A stretch of DNA of 64,000 bases from Byssovorax sp. (lineage in GTDB: Bacteria > Myxococcota_A > Polyangia > Polyangiales > Polyangiaceae), in contig JANYGI010000126.1 of the NCBI GenBank assembly GCA_025362495.1, forward strand, positions 117,815 to 181,814, written 5' to 3'. This document shows positions 1 through 10,664 of this stretch, in pieces (within the stretch, counting starts at the first letter, position 1; each line of letters opens with the position of its first letter). The notes beneath the pieces are model-generated. The model saw only the letters and a list, made by a program, of their open reading frames with translations, was not told the DNA's origin and did no database searches. Position numbers and translations under genes: made by a program.

Positions 1-549
<549 letters not shown>

Positions 550-636
550 CCTTTCTCGATCCTTGCCTCGCTCCGCGCGAGGACTCGCGGTCATGACGCC
601 CTCCCCGCGGGCGGACAGCTTTGATAAAGGTCGCCG

Positions 637-2637
637 ATGACCGCCAGCGCCCCGCCGAGCCGCGAGCAGCTCCTCCACGCTCTCTACGAAGCCGCCGAGC
701 TCGAGCACAACCTGATGTGCACGTACCTCTACTCGGCGTTCAGCCTGCGCGCCGGCGAGACCGAGGGGCTCTCCGCCGACGAGGCCGAGGCCGTGACGCG
801 GTGGCGCGACGGCATCCTCCGGGTGGCCATCGAGGAGATGGGGCACCTCACCGCCGTGTGGAACATCACGGCCGCGCTCGGGGGCGCGCCGCGCTTCGGA
901 CGCGGGAATTTCCCGCTCGACGCGGGCCTCCTGCCGGCCGGCGTCGTGGTGAAGCTCTCGCCTTTCAACGAGGCTTCGCTCCAGCACTTCGTCTACCTCG
1001 AGCGGCCCCACGACTCGTCGGAGCCCGAGGGCGAAGGCTTCGGGCCGGAGCTCAGGTTCACGCGCGGATCGTCGGCGGCGCGGCTCACGCCGATGGCCAT
1101 CGACTACGACACGGTCGGCGATTTCTACCGGACGCTCGGCGAGAGCATCGTCGCGTTCGTCGAGCACATGGGCGAAGCGGCGGCGTTCTGCGGCGATCCC
1201 GCGCTGCAGCTCTCGCCGAGCGAGGTCGCGCTCCTCGGCGCCAGGCCCGTGGTGTGCTCGAAGACGGCGCTCGCCGCGTTCGCCACGATCCGCGAGCAGG
1301 GCGAGGGCGCGCCGGCGCATTCGGAGGGATCGCACTTCCAGAAGTTCGTGGCGATCCGCGCCGAGCTCGCGGCGCTGAAGGCGGCGAACCCCGCGTTCAA
1401 GCCGGCGTATCCGGCCGCGCAGAACCCGGTGCTGCGGCGCCCGGCGCGGCCCGAAGGGCGCGTGTGGCTCGAGGACGAGGCCGCCGTGGCCACGGTCGAT
1501 CTCGCCAACGCCGGTTACGCGCTCATGCTCCGCTTGCTGGCCTATGCCTACGTCGTGCCGCGTCCGCAGCCGGACAAATCGCTGGCGGTCGATCTCGCGC
1601 TCGGTCTGATGCGCGCCGTCACCCACCTCGCCGAGCGCGCGGCGCGTCTGCCCGCCGGCCCCTCGAACCCCTCGTGCAACGCCGGCATCTCGTTCACGGC
1701 GCTCCGCGACTCGGCCCCTCTGCCGTATGGCCCGAGCTCGGCGCGGTTCTTCACCGAGCGCTTCGCCGAGCTCGACGCGGCCGGGGTGGCCCTCGCGGCC
1801 GGCGGCGACGCCCGCGCCGCGTCGGCGTCGCGCGTGCTGACCGATCTGGCGAAGCGCGCCAACCGAGGATTCGAGTCCACCGCAAAGGCCCCTCCTGCAA
1901 AGTCTCCTCCCGCGACGGTCGCGCCCGCCCCGGTGGCCGCCACGCCTGTCTCGGTGGCCGCCGCCGCGCCTGCCCAGACTCCGCCGGTCCCCACGGTCAT
2001 CGACGGCGTCGAGCACATCCGGGGCAAGAAGCTCACGCTGCTCTACGAGGTCAAGAAGTGCATCCACGCGCGCTTCTGCGTCACCGGCGCTCCAAAGGTC
2101 TTCATCGCCAACATCAAGGGTCCCTGGATCAACCCCGACGCGATGTCGGTCGAGGGGCTGGTCGAGATCGCCCACGCCTGCCCCTCGGGCGCGATCCGCT
2201 ACGAGCGCAAGGATGGAGTCGACGACGAGGCCGCTCCGCCGGTGAACCTGATTGGCATTCGCGAGGCAGGGCCTTATGCCGTGCGCGCCGAGATTCTCCT
2301 CGACGGCGAGCCGGCCCATTACCGCGCCACCCTCTGCCGCTGCGGCGCCTCGAAGAACAAGCCCTATTGCGACGGCTCCCACCACGAGGTCGGCTTCTCG
2401 GCCTCGGGCGAGCCGCCCACGGGCGCGGCCGACATGCTCGCGGTGCGCGACGGCGCGCTCGCCATCGATCCCGAGCTCGACGGCCCGCTCCAGGTCCGCG
2501 GCAACGTCGAGATCACCAGCGGGACGGGGCGAGTCGTCGCGCGCGTCACCCAGGCTCGACTCTGCCGCTGCGGCGGGAGCAACACCAAACCGTTCTGCGA
2601 CGGGACCCACGCCCGCATCGGCTTCAAGAGCACCTGA
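637..2637 (+). CDS. Ferritin-like domain / divergent 4Fe-4S / two CDGSH iron-sulfur domain fusion protein
   Basis: N-term AELEHNLMCTYLYSAF...AIEEMGHLTAVWNI (ferritin-like); KCIHARFCVTGAPKVF...AHACPSGAIRYER (mono-cluster ferredoxin-like); two CDGSH motifs LCRCGASKNKPYCDGSH and LCRCGGSNTKPFCDGTH. Confidence 0.85.
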   Translation: MTASAPPSREQLLHALYEAAELEHNLMCTYLYSAFSLRAGETEGLSADEAEAVTRWRDGILRVAIEEMGHLTAVWNITAALGGAPRFGRGNFPLDAGLLPAGVVVKLSPFNEASLQHFVYLERPHDSSEPEGEGFGPELRFTRGSSAARLTPMAIDYDTVGDFYRTLGESIVAFVEHMGEAAAFCGDPALQLSPSEVALLGARPVVCSKTALAAFATIREQGEGAPAHSEGSHFQKFVAIRAELAALKAANPAFKPAYPAAQNPVLRRPARPEGRVWLEDEAAVATVDLANAGYALMLRLLAYAYVVPRPQPDKSLAVDLALGLMRAVTHLAERAARLPAGPSNPSCNAGISFTALRDSAPLPYGPSSARFFTERFAELDAAGVALAAGGDARAASASRVLTDLAKRANRGFESTAKAPPAKSPPATVAPAPVAATPVSVAAAAPAQTPPVPTVIDGVEHIRGKKLTLLYEVKKCIHARFCVTGAPKVFIANIKGPWINPDAMSVEGLVEIAHACPSGAIRYERKDGVDDEAAPPVNLIGIREAGPYAVRAEILLDGEPAHYRATLCRCGASKNKPYCDGSHHEVGFSASGEPPTGAADMLAVRDGALAIDPELDGPLQVRGNVEITSGTGRVVARVTQARLCRCGGSNTKPFCDGTHARIGFKST

Positions 2638-2665
2638 GCGCTTTTTGCAGGTGCCAGTGCCGCAG

Positions 2666-2829
2666 CCCTCACCCCAACCCCTCTCCCGCGGAGCGGGAGA
2701 GGAGCTCGGAGCTGTTGCGAGGAGCTTCCGCCTCGCCCGCTCGGCAGGAGAGGGGGACCGAGGGGGTGAGGGCTCTCCGGGGGGACCGAGGGGGTGAGGG
2801 CTCTCCGGGGGGACCGAGGGGGTGAGGGA
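2666..2829. repeat. Intergenic repeat element: CCCTCACCCCAACCCCTCTCCCGCGGAGCGGGAGAGG palindrome followed by about 2.7 copies of a 28-bp tandem repeat ending GGGGGTGAGGG
   Basis: Direct reading: GGGGGGACCGAGGGGGTGAGGGCTCTCC has period 28 (ACCGAG at 2757, 2785, 2813); terminal CCCTCACCCC is inverted relative to GGGGTGAGGG. Confidence 0.8.
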
Positions 2830-3004
2830 GCGGCACTACCGACCCCGAAACACGCTCTGAACGCGGCGAAACCGTGGCCGACGCGCCATCAGGAAAAAAA
2901 GATGACACGATCCGATCTGGACGTGGCACACGCGCGTAGGCTAAAGGTCGGTGAGCAATCGATCAGGCGCTCGCGCTGAGCCCTGTACCCACCTCGGATC
3001 TGTC

Positions 3005-5197
3005 ATGCCTTCTTTTGCGTGCTTCCGCAGGGCCCGCCATGCGTGTGCCCTTGGCCTCCTCGCGGCTCTCGCCGGACAGACCTTCGCCTCGTCGGCCTTT
3101 GCCCACGATCCGAAAGAAGAGGAAGCAGAGCGCTTGAAGGAAGAGGCCGAGCGCGCCGCGCGCGCGCCGAAGCAAGAGGCTGATCCCATCGAGATCACCA
3201 TCCAGGCCGAGAAGCCTGGTGGGGAGTCGTCGTCGCGGATCGTGATTGGCCGGCGCGAGCTCGAGCTGCGGCCCCGGCTCCGGCCCGGCGACATCCTGGA
3301 AGCGGTACCCGGGCTCTTCGCCGTTCAGCACGCGGGCGGGGGCAAGGCCAATCAGTACTTCCTGCGTGGCTTCGACGCCGACCACGGGACGGATGTGGCC
3401 TTCTCGGTCGACGGGGTCCCGATCAACATGGTGAGCCACGGGCACGGCCAGGGCTTCACCGACTTTCACTTCCTGATCCCGGAGCTGGTCACTTCGCTCG
3501 ACGGCTACAAGGGCCCCTTCTACGCCGCGCAGGGCGATTTCGCGACCGCGGGCGCCGTGAACCTGCACCTGGCCGAGAAGCTCGAGGAGAGCTTCGCGCA
3601 GTACAGCATCGGTCAATACGGCATCATGCGCGCCCTCGTGGTCGAGTCGCCCGACCTCGGCGACTCCTTTCGCGCCGTCATGGCCGGGGAGCTCTACAAG
3701 GACGACGGGCCCTTCCAGAACCCGGAGCAGCTCAAGCGGTACAACGTGTATCTCAAGGCCACGCACGATATCGGCCGCGCCGGCAAGGTGCAGATGACGC
3801 TGATGTCCTACGGGTCGACCTGGCACGGATCGGGGCAGATCCCGGCGCGCGCCGTCTGCGGTGAGGGCGAGGCGGGCACGCCGGATCCGACGACCCTCAC
3901 CCCTCCTCAGCCTTGCATCGATCACTTCGGCAACGTGGATCCCACCGAGGGCGGCTCGACGCAGAGGCACCTGGCCTCGATCGCGTTCTCGACCGCGTGG
4001 GCCGACTCGGACTTCACGGCGATGGCCTATGCCGTCAAGTATCGATTCACGCTCTACTCGAACTTCACCTTCTTCGCCGACGATCCCGTCCACGGCGACG
4101 AGGTGGAGCAAGACGACGATCGCTCCGTGGTCGGCACGGATCTGCGGGTGAGGCGGCACGATCATTACCTCGGCGGGCAGTTCACCACCTCGCTGGGGGC
4201 GCAGGTGCGCGTCGACTCGATCGACAACGCGCTCTACCACGACGTGGCCCGCGAGCGGCTCGAAGCCCGGGTCAAGGCCAGCATCGTCGAGAGCCAGATT
4301 GGCATTTACGTGGAAGAGGACGCGCGTGTCCGCAAGTGGCTCCGGTTCATCGCCGGGGCGCGGGCGCAGCGCGTCGACGTCAACGTCGAGGACCAGCTCG
4401 AGGACCTGAAGACGCTGGGCAACAAGTCGAGCGGCTTCAAGGGCGCGACGCAGTTCCTCCCGAAATTCCAGGGGATCCTCTCGCCCATACCCCAGATCGA
4501 CATCTTCGCCTCGTACGGGCGCGGCTTCCACTCCAACGACGCTCGCGGCGTGGTGCGGGAGCAGAACCCGGCGACGCTGCTCACCCCGGCGACCGGCTAC
4601 GAGGCCGGGGTGAAGGTCACGCCGATACCGAACCTCACCCTGTCCGCCTCGGGGTTCCTCATCGATCTCGACTCGGAGCTGGTCTGGGCCGGCGACGCGG
4701 GGACGACCGAGGCCTCGGGCCCGACGCGCCGCTACGGGGCCGAGCTCGACGCGCGATTCCACATCTCCAACTGGCTCTTCGCCGACGTCGACGGCACGTT
4801 CACCCACGCGCGCTACCGGGAGAACGCCGGCAACGGCAGCGCCGTGGCGCTGGCGCCGACACGGACCTTCTCCGCGGGTATCGGCGTGCGTCCGACGGTG
4901 GGCGACTTCATCCCTTCGGCCTCGATCCGGGTCAAATCGATCGGCTCGCGCCCCGCCAACGAGGACGCGTCGCTGATCGCCGAGGGCTTCACCGTCGTCG
5001 ACGCCACGGCGGGACTGCGCTGGAAGCAGATCGAGGCCGGCCTCGACGTGCAGAACCTCTTCAACGCCACCTGGCGCGAGGTGCAGTTCGCCACCACGAC
5101 GCGGCTCGCCTACGAGCCGGCCCCCGTGACTGGCATCCATTACTCGCCGGGCTGGCCGCGCACCGTGATGGCGCGGGCGGCGCTCTACTGGAAGTGA
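3005..5197 (+). CDS. TonB-dependent receptor
   Basis: Signal peptide, plug domain (RPGDILEAVPGLFAVQHAGGGKANQYFLRGFDADHGTDVAFSVDGVPIN), long beta-barrel ending aromatic (ALYWK). Confidence 0.9.
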   Translation: MPSFACFRRARHACALGLLAALAGQTFASSAFAHDPKEEEAERLKEEAERAARAPKQEADPIEITIQAEKPGGESSSRIVIGRRELELRPRLRPGDILEAVPGLFAVQHAGGGKANQYFLRGFDADHGTDVAFSVDGVPINMVSHGHGQGFTDFHFLIPELVTSLDGYKGPFYAAQGDFATAGAVNLHLAEKLEESFAQYSIGQYGIMRALVVESPDLGDSFRAVMAGELYKDDGPFQNPEQLKRYNVYLKATHDIGRAGKVQMTLMSYGSTWHGSGQIPARAVCGEGEAGTPDPTTLTPPQPCIDHFGNVDPTEGGSTQRHLASIAFSTAWADSDFTAMAYAVKYRFTLYSNFTFFADDPVHGDEVEQDDDRSVVGTDLRVRRHDHYLGGQFTTSLGAQVRVDSIDNALYHDVARERLEARVKASIVESQIGIYVEEDARVRKWLRFIAGARAQRVDVNVEDQLEDLKTLGNKSSGFKGATQFLPKFQGILSPIPQIDIFASYGRGFHSNDARGVVREQNPATLLTPATGYEAGVKVTPIPNLTLSASGFLIDLDSELVWAGDAGTTEASGPTRRYGAELDARFHISNWLFADVDGTFTHARYRENAGNGSAVALAPTRTFSAGIGVRPTVGDFIPSASIRVKSIGSRPANEDASLIAEGFTVVDATAGLRWKQIEAGLDVQNLFNATWREVQFATTTRLAYEPAPVTGIHYSPGWPRTVMARAALYWK

Positions 5198-5207
5198 TCC
5201 GCTGGAG

Positions 5208-6596
5208 CTAGTCCACACGCGCCTTGGCGATACCGGGCCACGCGCGCCGGAGCATGGCTGTCGCTTCGCGATCGAGGGCGTCCATGCGGTGGTGGGCCTC
5301 GTCGCCGACGATGGCGAACACCCGGGCCGAGACGAAGGGCTCGATGGCGAACATCGCCACCGCGGCGGGGTCGAGCTTCACGTTCACGTGCAGATAGCGC
5401 ACGGCCGGCACCTCGCCTTCGGGGTAGAGCAGGAGCACGGCCTCCTCGTCGCCAGGCACCTTGCGCAGCTCGTGGCGGAAGCGAAACGCCTCGACTTGTG
5501 CGGCGTCGCCGTCGCCCGCCGCCACCAGCCGACCTTGCTGCGGCGCCGCGTCGCCCTGGGGGACATCGTGGCGCGAGGCCTGGTAGCCAAAGGCCTCCTC
5601 GGCGTCGCGGGGATCGTCGAGCACGACGCCGATCGTGGCGTCGACGAACACGCGCTGATCGCCGACGCGGACCACGTTCCAGGCATGGCGGCTGTCGGCG
5701 ACGGTGCCGCGGTAGAGCTCGGCCTTCAAGCCGAGCCGCTCGGCCAGATGGAAGAACAGGAACGCTCGATGACGGCAGGTGCCGGCGCGCCGGGCGATCA
5801 GATCGCCTATCGCCACGGGGCGGCCGTCCTGCGCCGCGCACCAGGCGAGGCAGTCGTCGTAAGCCTTCTTCGAGAGCAGGCCTCCCAGGGTGTCGAACAC
5901 CAGCTCCGTCAACCGCACCACGCGCTCGCGCTCCGGCAAGAGGCCCAGGTGACCGCGCGCCCGGCCGAGCAGCTCCTGGAAGGCGGGATGCGTCGGCTCG
6001 AGCACCAGCACGTCGGCGCGCCCCTTGGCGACGTAGCGGTGGAGTCGTGACGAGGGCGGCCGCTCGTCGACGAGCGGAATGCGCAGGAAGAAGCCGCCTT
6101 GATCGATCCGCACGTTCCAGAGCTGCACGCGGAGCGCGCCGTCGCGGCCGACGACGAGGAGCCCATTCTCGATCGCTGGCCCGGGATCGAGGGCGTCGAC
6201 GGGAGGCTCGACCGAGGGCAGCATGACTGTCCGTTCCAGGTCCATCGACGGCACCACCGCCCGGAGCGGGGGCGGCAAGATCGCCGCCGGGACGCCCGGC
6301 GGCAGCTCCGGTGATCGCTCGAGGACGCGAATCGCCGTGGCGCCGATCTGGATCCGATCGCGGTGATGAAGCACCACCTCGCCGCGGACGGGAACGCCGT
6401 TGACCTGCGTACCGTTCGTGCTGCCGTCGTCCTTGATCCAGAGCCGCGTGCCCGCCTGGCGCACGGTACAATGGTGCCTCGACGCGGCCAGCTCACGCAG
6501 GCGCAGGGTGCTGGTCTTGGCCCGCCCGATCGTCGCCATGGTCCCGACTTCGCAGCTCGATCCGTCCGGATCTGTCTCGATAACCAGCCAGGTCAT
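5208..6596 (-). CDS. FHA domain protein with C-terminal transglutaminase-like (EDR1-type) domain
   Basis: N-term IGRAKTSTLRLRELAASRHHCTVRQ...DDGSTNGTQVNG (FHA); C-term AGTCRHRAFLFFHLAERLG...SRHAWNVVRVGDQRVFVDAT (Cys-His-Asp papain-like triad). Confidence 0.75.
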   Translation of the reverse strand: MTWLVIETDPDGSSCEVGTMATIGRAKTSTLRLRELAASRHHCTVRQAGTRLWIKDDGSTNGTQVNGVPVRGEVVLHHRDRIQIGATAIRVLERSPELPPGVPAAILPPPLRAVVPSMDLERTVMLPSVEPPVDALDPGPAIENGLLVVGRDGALRVQLWNVRIDQGGFFLRIPLVDERPPSSRLHRYVAKGRADVLVLEPTHPAFQELLGRARGHLGLLPERERVVRLTELVFDTLGGLLSKKAYDDCLAWCAAQDGRPVAIGDLIARRAGTCRHRAFLFFHLAERLGLKAELYRGTVADSRHAWNVVRVGDQRVFVDATIGVVLDDPRDAEEAFGYQASRHDVPQGDAAPQQGRLVAAGDGDAAQVEAFRFRHELRKVPGDEEAVLLLYPEGEVPAVRYLHVNVKLDPAAVAMFAIEPFVSARVFAIVGDEAHHRMDALDREATAMLRRAWPGIAKARVD

Positions 6597-6704
6597 GACG
6601 GACGCTACCACGGATTGCCCGTCGATCCCCGCGGGAGCAGCCCTCGAGAGCGCGCCCCGGTGAGAGGGTGTCGGGGCCGCCGCCGAGGACGGGCCCGGAG
6701 GCTG

Positions 6705-9700
6705 TCACCGACCGACGCGCTCGAGCCAGCGGAGATGGCCGAGGCGGTCGAAGAGCGCGCGCGCCGCGGCGAAGTGGGGCTCTCGAGCGGGATCGCTGGC
6801 CTCGGCGTGACGGCCGAGATCGTTGTGGGCGAGGCCTTGCTCGAAGGGCATCGCGAGGCGCTCGGCCTCGGCGAGGCTTGCGGCAAAGGCCCGTCGCGCC
6901 CGCGCGAGGTGCCCTGTGCGCGCGTCGAGGAGGCCTTGCAGGCGAAGGGCCGTGGGCCGGCCGACGGCGTAGATGCCCGCGTAAGAGTGCATCTTGCGGC
7001 AGATCAACCGGGCTTGGCGGCCGAGCGCGTCGCGGTCCCGGGCCGACGTCGCGCGCTCCCAGAGCACGAAGATCGCGTCTCCCGTCGCCAGGCATCCCCG
7101 GTAGAAGCGGAAGCCCACGACTCGAAGCTGCGCCAGGTGGAAGAGCGTCTTGTCGATGGCGCGCCTCGCGCTCTCGCGGTCGCCGACGAGCAAGTGGGCT
7201 TCGGCCACGACACCGTGGGTGATCCACTCCGAGGGATCGTTGCGGTAGTCCTCGGCGAGCGTGCGTCGCCGCTCGAAGAGGGCGATGGCCGCGTCGCCGT
7301 TGCCCAGCGAGAGCGCGCTCTGCGCCTTGCCGCCGAGGGCCCAGATCTGGGTCTGCTTGTTGCCGCTCTTCTGCCCCGCGCTCTCGAGCCGATCGCACAG
7401 CACGGCCGCGTCGTCGGGCCGACCGGTGAGGCCCTCGAGCAGGATCAGGAGGCCCAGGCACAGCTCGACCTGCCGAGAATCCTGGATGTCCCGGGCCTGC
7501 GCCATCGCCACGTCGATCGCGCCGCGGGCCTCGCGGAAGCGGCCGGCGCGCAGCGCCGAGAACCCCTGGAGCAACGAGACCCAAGCGAGGCCCTGGCGAT
7601 CGTCGAGAGCCTCCGCGGTCTCCTTCGCGCGCGCCTCGTACAGCATCTGGAGCCGCGGGAGCGGCAGGGCGCTGAGCCCGATGCCGAGCGTGACGTAGCC
7701 TTGAACCAGCTCGAGCGAGAGGCCGAGGCCGCTCGCGAGGTTCACCATCCGCAGCGCCGCGCCGAGGCCGTGGGCCCACTTCTGCTGCAGGAAATGAATC
7801 TGCGTGAGGCGCTGCGCGGCCCGCGTCGCGCCGAGGAGGCGCGCGCGCTCGGCGGGATGGAACGCGCGGGGCGGCAGCGGGCGCAGCAGGATCCGCGCGT
7901 GCGGGGCGAGCTCGCTCACGAAGCGCAGCACCGTCGCCGCGCGCGAGTCGTCGTCGGCGATCGGCTCGCCGCAGAAGCGACGCAGCGCGGCCCGCGTGAG
8001 CCTCTCGGCCTCGGGCAGCAGGCCGACGTTGAGCGCCGCCTCGCCCAGCTGCGACTCGAGCTGCGCGCGCAGAGGCTCGTCGAGCAGCGGCGCGCCGCGC
8101 GCGGGGGACGCGTCGGCGAGCGCGAGGGCGCGGCGGAAGAAGCCCAGCGCCTCGCCCGAGGCCGTCGCGGCGAGGGCGGCTTGCCCGGCCTTCACCAGGT
8201 ACTCGAAGGCCTTGTCGGGCGCGCGCGCGGTGGTGAAGTGGTGGACGAGATCGGGATAAAATGCCGTGATTTCAGGCGTATTTGCGTACCTCGCCTCGAT
8301 GGCGGAGCCCGCCGCCGCGTGTAGCCTCCGCCGCTCGTCCGCGTCGATCGCGCCGTGGATGATCTCGCGGAGCTTGTCGTGGGCGAAGCGGAGGCGACCG
8401 CCGTCGACGTCGATGATCTGCCGCGCGCGCAGCTCTTCCACGGCCTCGAGCTGGGCCACGTCGTCGAGGCTCATCGCTGCGGCGAGCACGTCGGTGTCGA
8501 TCTCGCGGCCGAGCACCGCCGCCATCCGCGCCGCGGCGAGCGCGCCTTTGCCGAGGGCGCCCACGCGTCGGATCACCATGTCGCGCAGCAGCTCGGGCAG
8601 CGGCAGCGCGTCGTACGACGCGAGGCGGGCTCCGCCGAGGGGTTTCACTTGCCACTCGCCCGCGTCGTTGCGGAAGAGCATCCCCTCGCTCACGGCAGAG
8701 CGAACGTACTCGGCGACGAAGAACGGATGACCCTCGGATCGCTCGACGAGGAAGCGAATGAACGCCGCGGGCGGCGCCTCCATCGCGATCATGTCGCTCA
8801 CCATCCGCTCGACCGCGGGGGCGTCGATGCGCCCGAGCTCGAGGTGAGTGACGTCGGGCGCGGCCAGCAGATCGCGGAGCTCGTCGCTGCGCTCTTCGGT
8901 GCGGTACGTGGCGAGGAGCAGCACGCGCGCGGCCGCGAAGTAGGCGTCGTCGAGCGCCTTCAGGAAGCTCATCGAGGCCTCGTCGGCCCACTGGACATCT
9001 TCGAGCACCAGCACCAGCGGCTGGACCTCGGCGAAGGCCGCGATGGTGCCGGCGAGGCAGCCGTTGAGGCGCGCGCGCGCGCCGGCAGCGTCTAGCGCGG
9101 CGAGCTTCGGGTAGAAATGCTGACCCGGGAGCGACGCTATCGACGGCTCGTGGACGGCGAGCGCCGGGCCGCGCGGTCCGAGGACGCGCTCTGTCTCTTC
9201 GAGGCCTTGTTCGCGGCACCAGTCCACGATCGTCGCGAGCAGATGCCGGAACGGGTGGAGGGAAGCGGCCTTGACGTCGGCGCTCGCGTCGAGCTCGGCC
9301 GCGACGGAGACGCACTGGCCGGTGACGATGCCGAGGCCGCGTCGGTGCGCCGAGATGCCGACCTCGAGGGCGAAGCGCGTCTTGCCGACTCCACTCTCGC
9401 CGCCCACGAACACCCGCCCGCCCCGCGCGACGCGCACGTTCTTGAGCTTGGCGTCGACGATCCCGAGGGCGCTGGCGCGGCCGGCGAGCCGCGGACGGTA
9501 GAGGTGGGGCTCGGCGCGGCGCGCGGGCAAGCGCTCGTCGGCGCCGAGCCGCCGCAGCACCGCGGCCACGTCGTCCGCGTACCCGACGCGATCGCGCGGA
9601 CGCTTCTGCAGCAGCCCGAGGATGATCTCTTCGAGCTCCGGAGGCACGTCGCTGACGCGCGCGGAGGGGCGCTCGGGCGGCTCGCGCACCTGCTGATCGA

Positions 9701-10520
9701 GGACCTGCTCGACGGTGCCGACGAAGGGCGCGCTGCCGGTGATGCTCTCGTACATCATGCAGCCGAGCGCGTAGAGATCGACGCGAGCATCCATGAGCTC
9801 GCCGTCGATCTGCTCGGGGGCCATGTACGCCGGGGTGCCGAGGAAGCCGTCGCCCAGCTCGAGCACGTCGCGGCCGCCCGCGCCGCGGAGCTGCATCGCG
9901 AGCCCGAAGTCGACGAGCACCGGGCTTCCATCCGGCCGGATCATGACGTTCTCGGGCTTGAGATCCCGGTGAACGAGCCCCATGCCGTGCACGAACGCGA
10001 GGGCGTCGCAGATGTCGCGGAGCAGGCCGAGGAGCTGCGGGAGAGCGCCGTTCGCCGCGCGGACGAAGCGCGGCCTCGCGACGTCGATCCGGAGATCGGC
10101 GATGCGGTTGGCGACCGGCGTCACCCTGGCGAGCCGCCCGAGGGTGTCGAGCTCGGCGACGTCGGCGTTGTACTCACGCAGCGTCCGCCCCTCGACGACT
10201 TCCATCGCGTACCAGGGCAGATCGCCCTCGATCCCTTCGGCGACGATGCGGACGACGCCGGGGTGATCGACGCGCCGGAGGGCGTGGATCTCGCGTCGAA
10301 TCCCCGAGAGCAGGCTCGCGTCCGCGCTCTCCACCGTCTTCAGCGCCACGCGCTCGCCGGTCTCGGCGTGCTCGGCGAAGTACACCACCGCCATGCCTCC
10401 GCGCCCGAGCGGGCGCAGTAGACGAAAAGCGCCGATGGTGCGAGGGAACACGCCATCCGCGGACCGGCCGGCGCGGGCCCCCCGGCCCTGGACGAGCTTC
10501 GTTGTCGCGTCGCCTCGCAT
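6705..10520 (-). CDS. Serine/threonine protein kinase with AAA ATPase and TPR-like region (PknK-like)
   Basis: Kinase LGRGGMAVVYFAEHAETGERVALKTV...HRDLKPENVMIRPDGSPVLVDFGLA; Walker A FVGGESGVGKTRFALEV; Walker B LVLVLEDVQWAD; C-term helical repeats. Confidence 0.9.
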   Translation of the reverse strand: MRGDATTKLVQGRGARAGRSADGVFPRTIGAFRLLRPLGRGGMAVVYFAEHAETGERVALKTVESADASLLSGIRREIHALRRVDHPGVVRIVAEGIEGDLPWYAMEVVEGRTLREYNADVAELDTLGRLARVTPVANRIADLRIDVARPRFVRAANGALPQLLGLLRDICDALAFVHGMGLVHRDLKPENVMIRPDGSPVLVDFGLAMQLRGAGGRDVLELGDGFLGTPAYMAPEQIDGELMDARVDLYALGCMMYESITGSAPFVGTVEQVLDQQVREPPERPSARVSDVPPELEEIILGLLQKRPRDRVGYADDVAAVLRRLGADERLPARRAEPHLYRPRLAGRASALGIVDAKLKNVRVARGGRVFVGGESGVGKTRFALEVGISAHRRGLGIVTGQCVSVAAELDASADVKAASLHPFRHLLATIVDWCREQGLEETERVLGPRGPALAVHEPSIASLPGQHFYPKLAALDAAGARARLNGCLAGTIAAFAEVQPLVLVLEDVQWADEASMSFLKALDDAYFAAARVLLLATYRTEERSDELRDLLAAPDVTHLELGRIDAPAVERMVSDMIAMEAPPAAFIRFLVERSEGHPFFVAEYVRSAVSEGMLFRNDAGEWQVKPLGGARLASYDALPLPELLRDMVIRRVGALGKGALAAARMAAVLGREIDTDVLAAAMSLDDVAQLEAVEELRARQIIDVDGGRLRFAHDKLREIIHGAIDADERRRLHAAAGSAIEARYANTPEITAFYPDLVHHFTTARAPDKAFEYLVKAGQAALAATASGEALGFFRRALALADASPARGAPLLDEPLRAQLESQLGEAALNVGLLPEAERLTRAALRRFCGEPIADDDSRAATVLRFVSELAPHARILLRPLPPRAFHPAERARLLGATRAAQRLTQIHFLQQKWAHGLGAALRMVNLASGLGLSLELVQGYVTLGIGLSALPLPRLQMLYEARAKETAEALDDRQGLAWVSLLQGFSALRAGRFREARGAIDVAMAQARDIQDSRQVELCLGLLILLEGLTGRPDDAAVLCDRLESAGQKSGNKQTQIWALGGKAQSALSLGNGDAAIALFERRRTLAEDYRNDPSEWITHGVVAEAHLLVGDRESARRAIDKTLFHLAQLRVVGFRFYRGCLATGDAIFVLWERATSARDRDALGRQARLICRKMHSYAGIYAVGRPTALRLQGLLDARTGHLARARRAFAASLAEAERLAMPFEQGLAHNDLGRHAEASDPAREPHFAAARALFDRLGHLRWLERVGR

Positions 10521-10664
10521 CCCGGTTGCAAGAGAGACGAAGCCGCTGCGGGTGTCAATCCGCACAAATTCCCGCGTGGAGTCGTGATCGAGGCCAGACG
10601 AGAAGGATCGAGCCCGCACGGTTTCGGCGCGTCCACGGTTGACGTTGCGCCCGGCTCAGGGCAG

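Noticed and set aside
621-2825. 734-aa ORF overlapping the ferritin/CDGSH gene in another frame
   Set aside because: Arg/Ala/Pro-rich composition with no motifs; high-GC shadow ORF of 637-2637.
2753-2829. 28-bp repeats considered as a CRISPR array
   Set aside because: Units are directly abutting with no unique spacers, and no cas genes are present.
2963-5218. 751-aa ORF antisense to the TonB receptor
   Set aside because: Low-complexity antisense shadow of a clear TonB receptor; no recognisable domain.
6363-8324. 653-aa plus-strand ORF
   Set aside because: Antisense to the FHA/kinase genes; compositional artefact.
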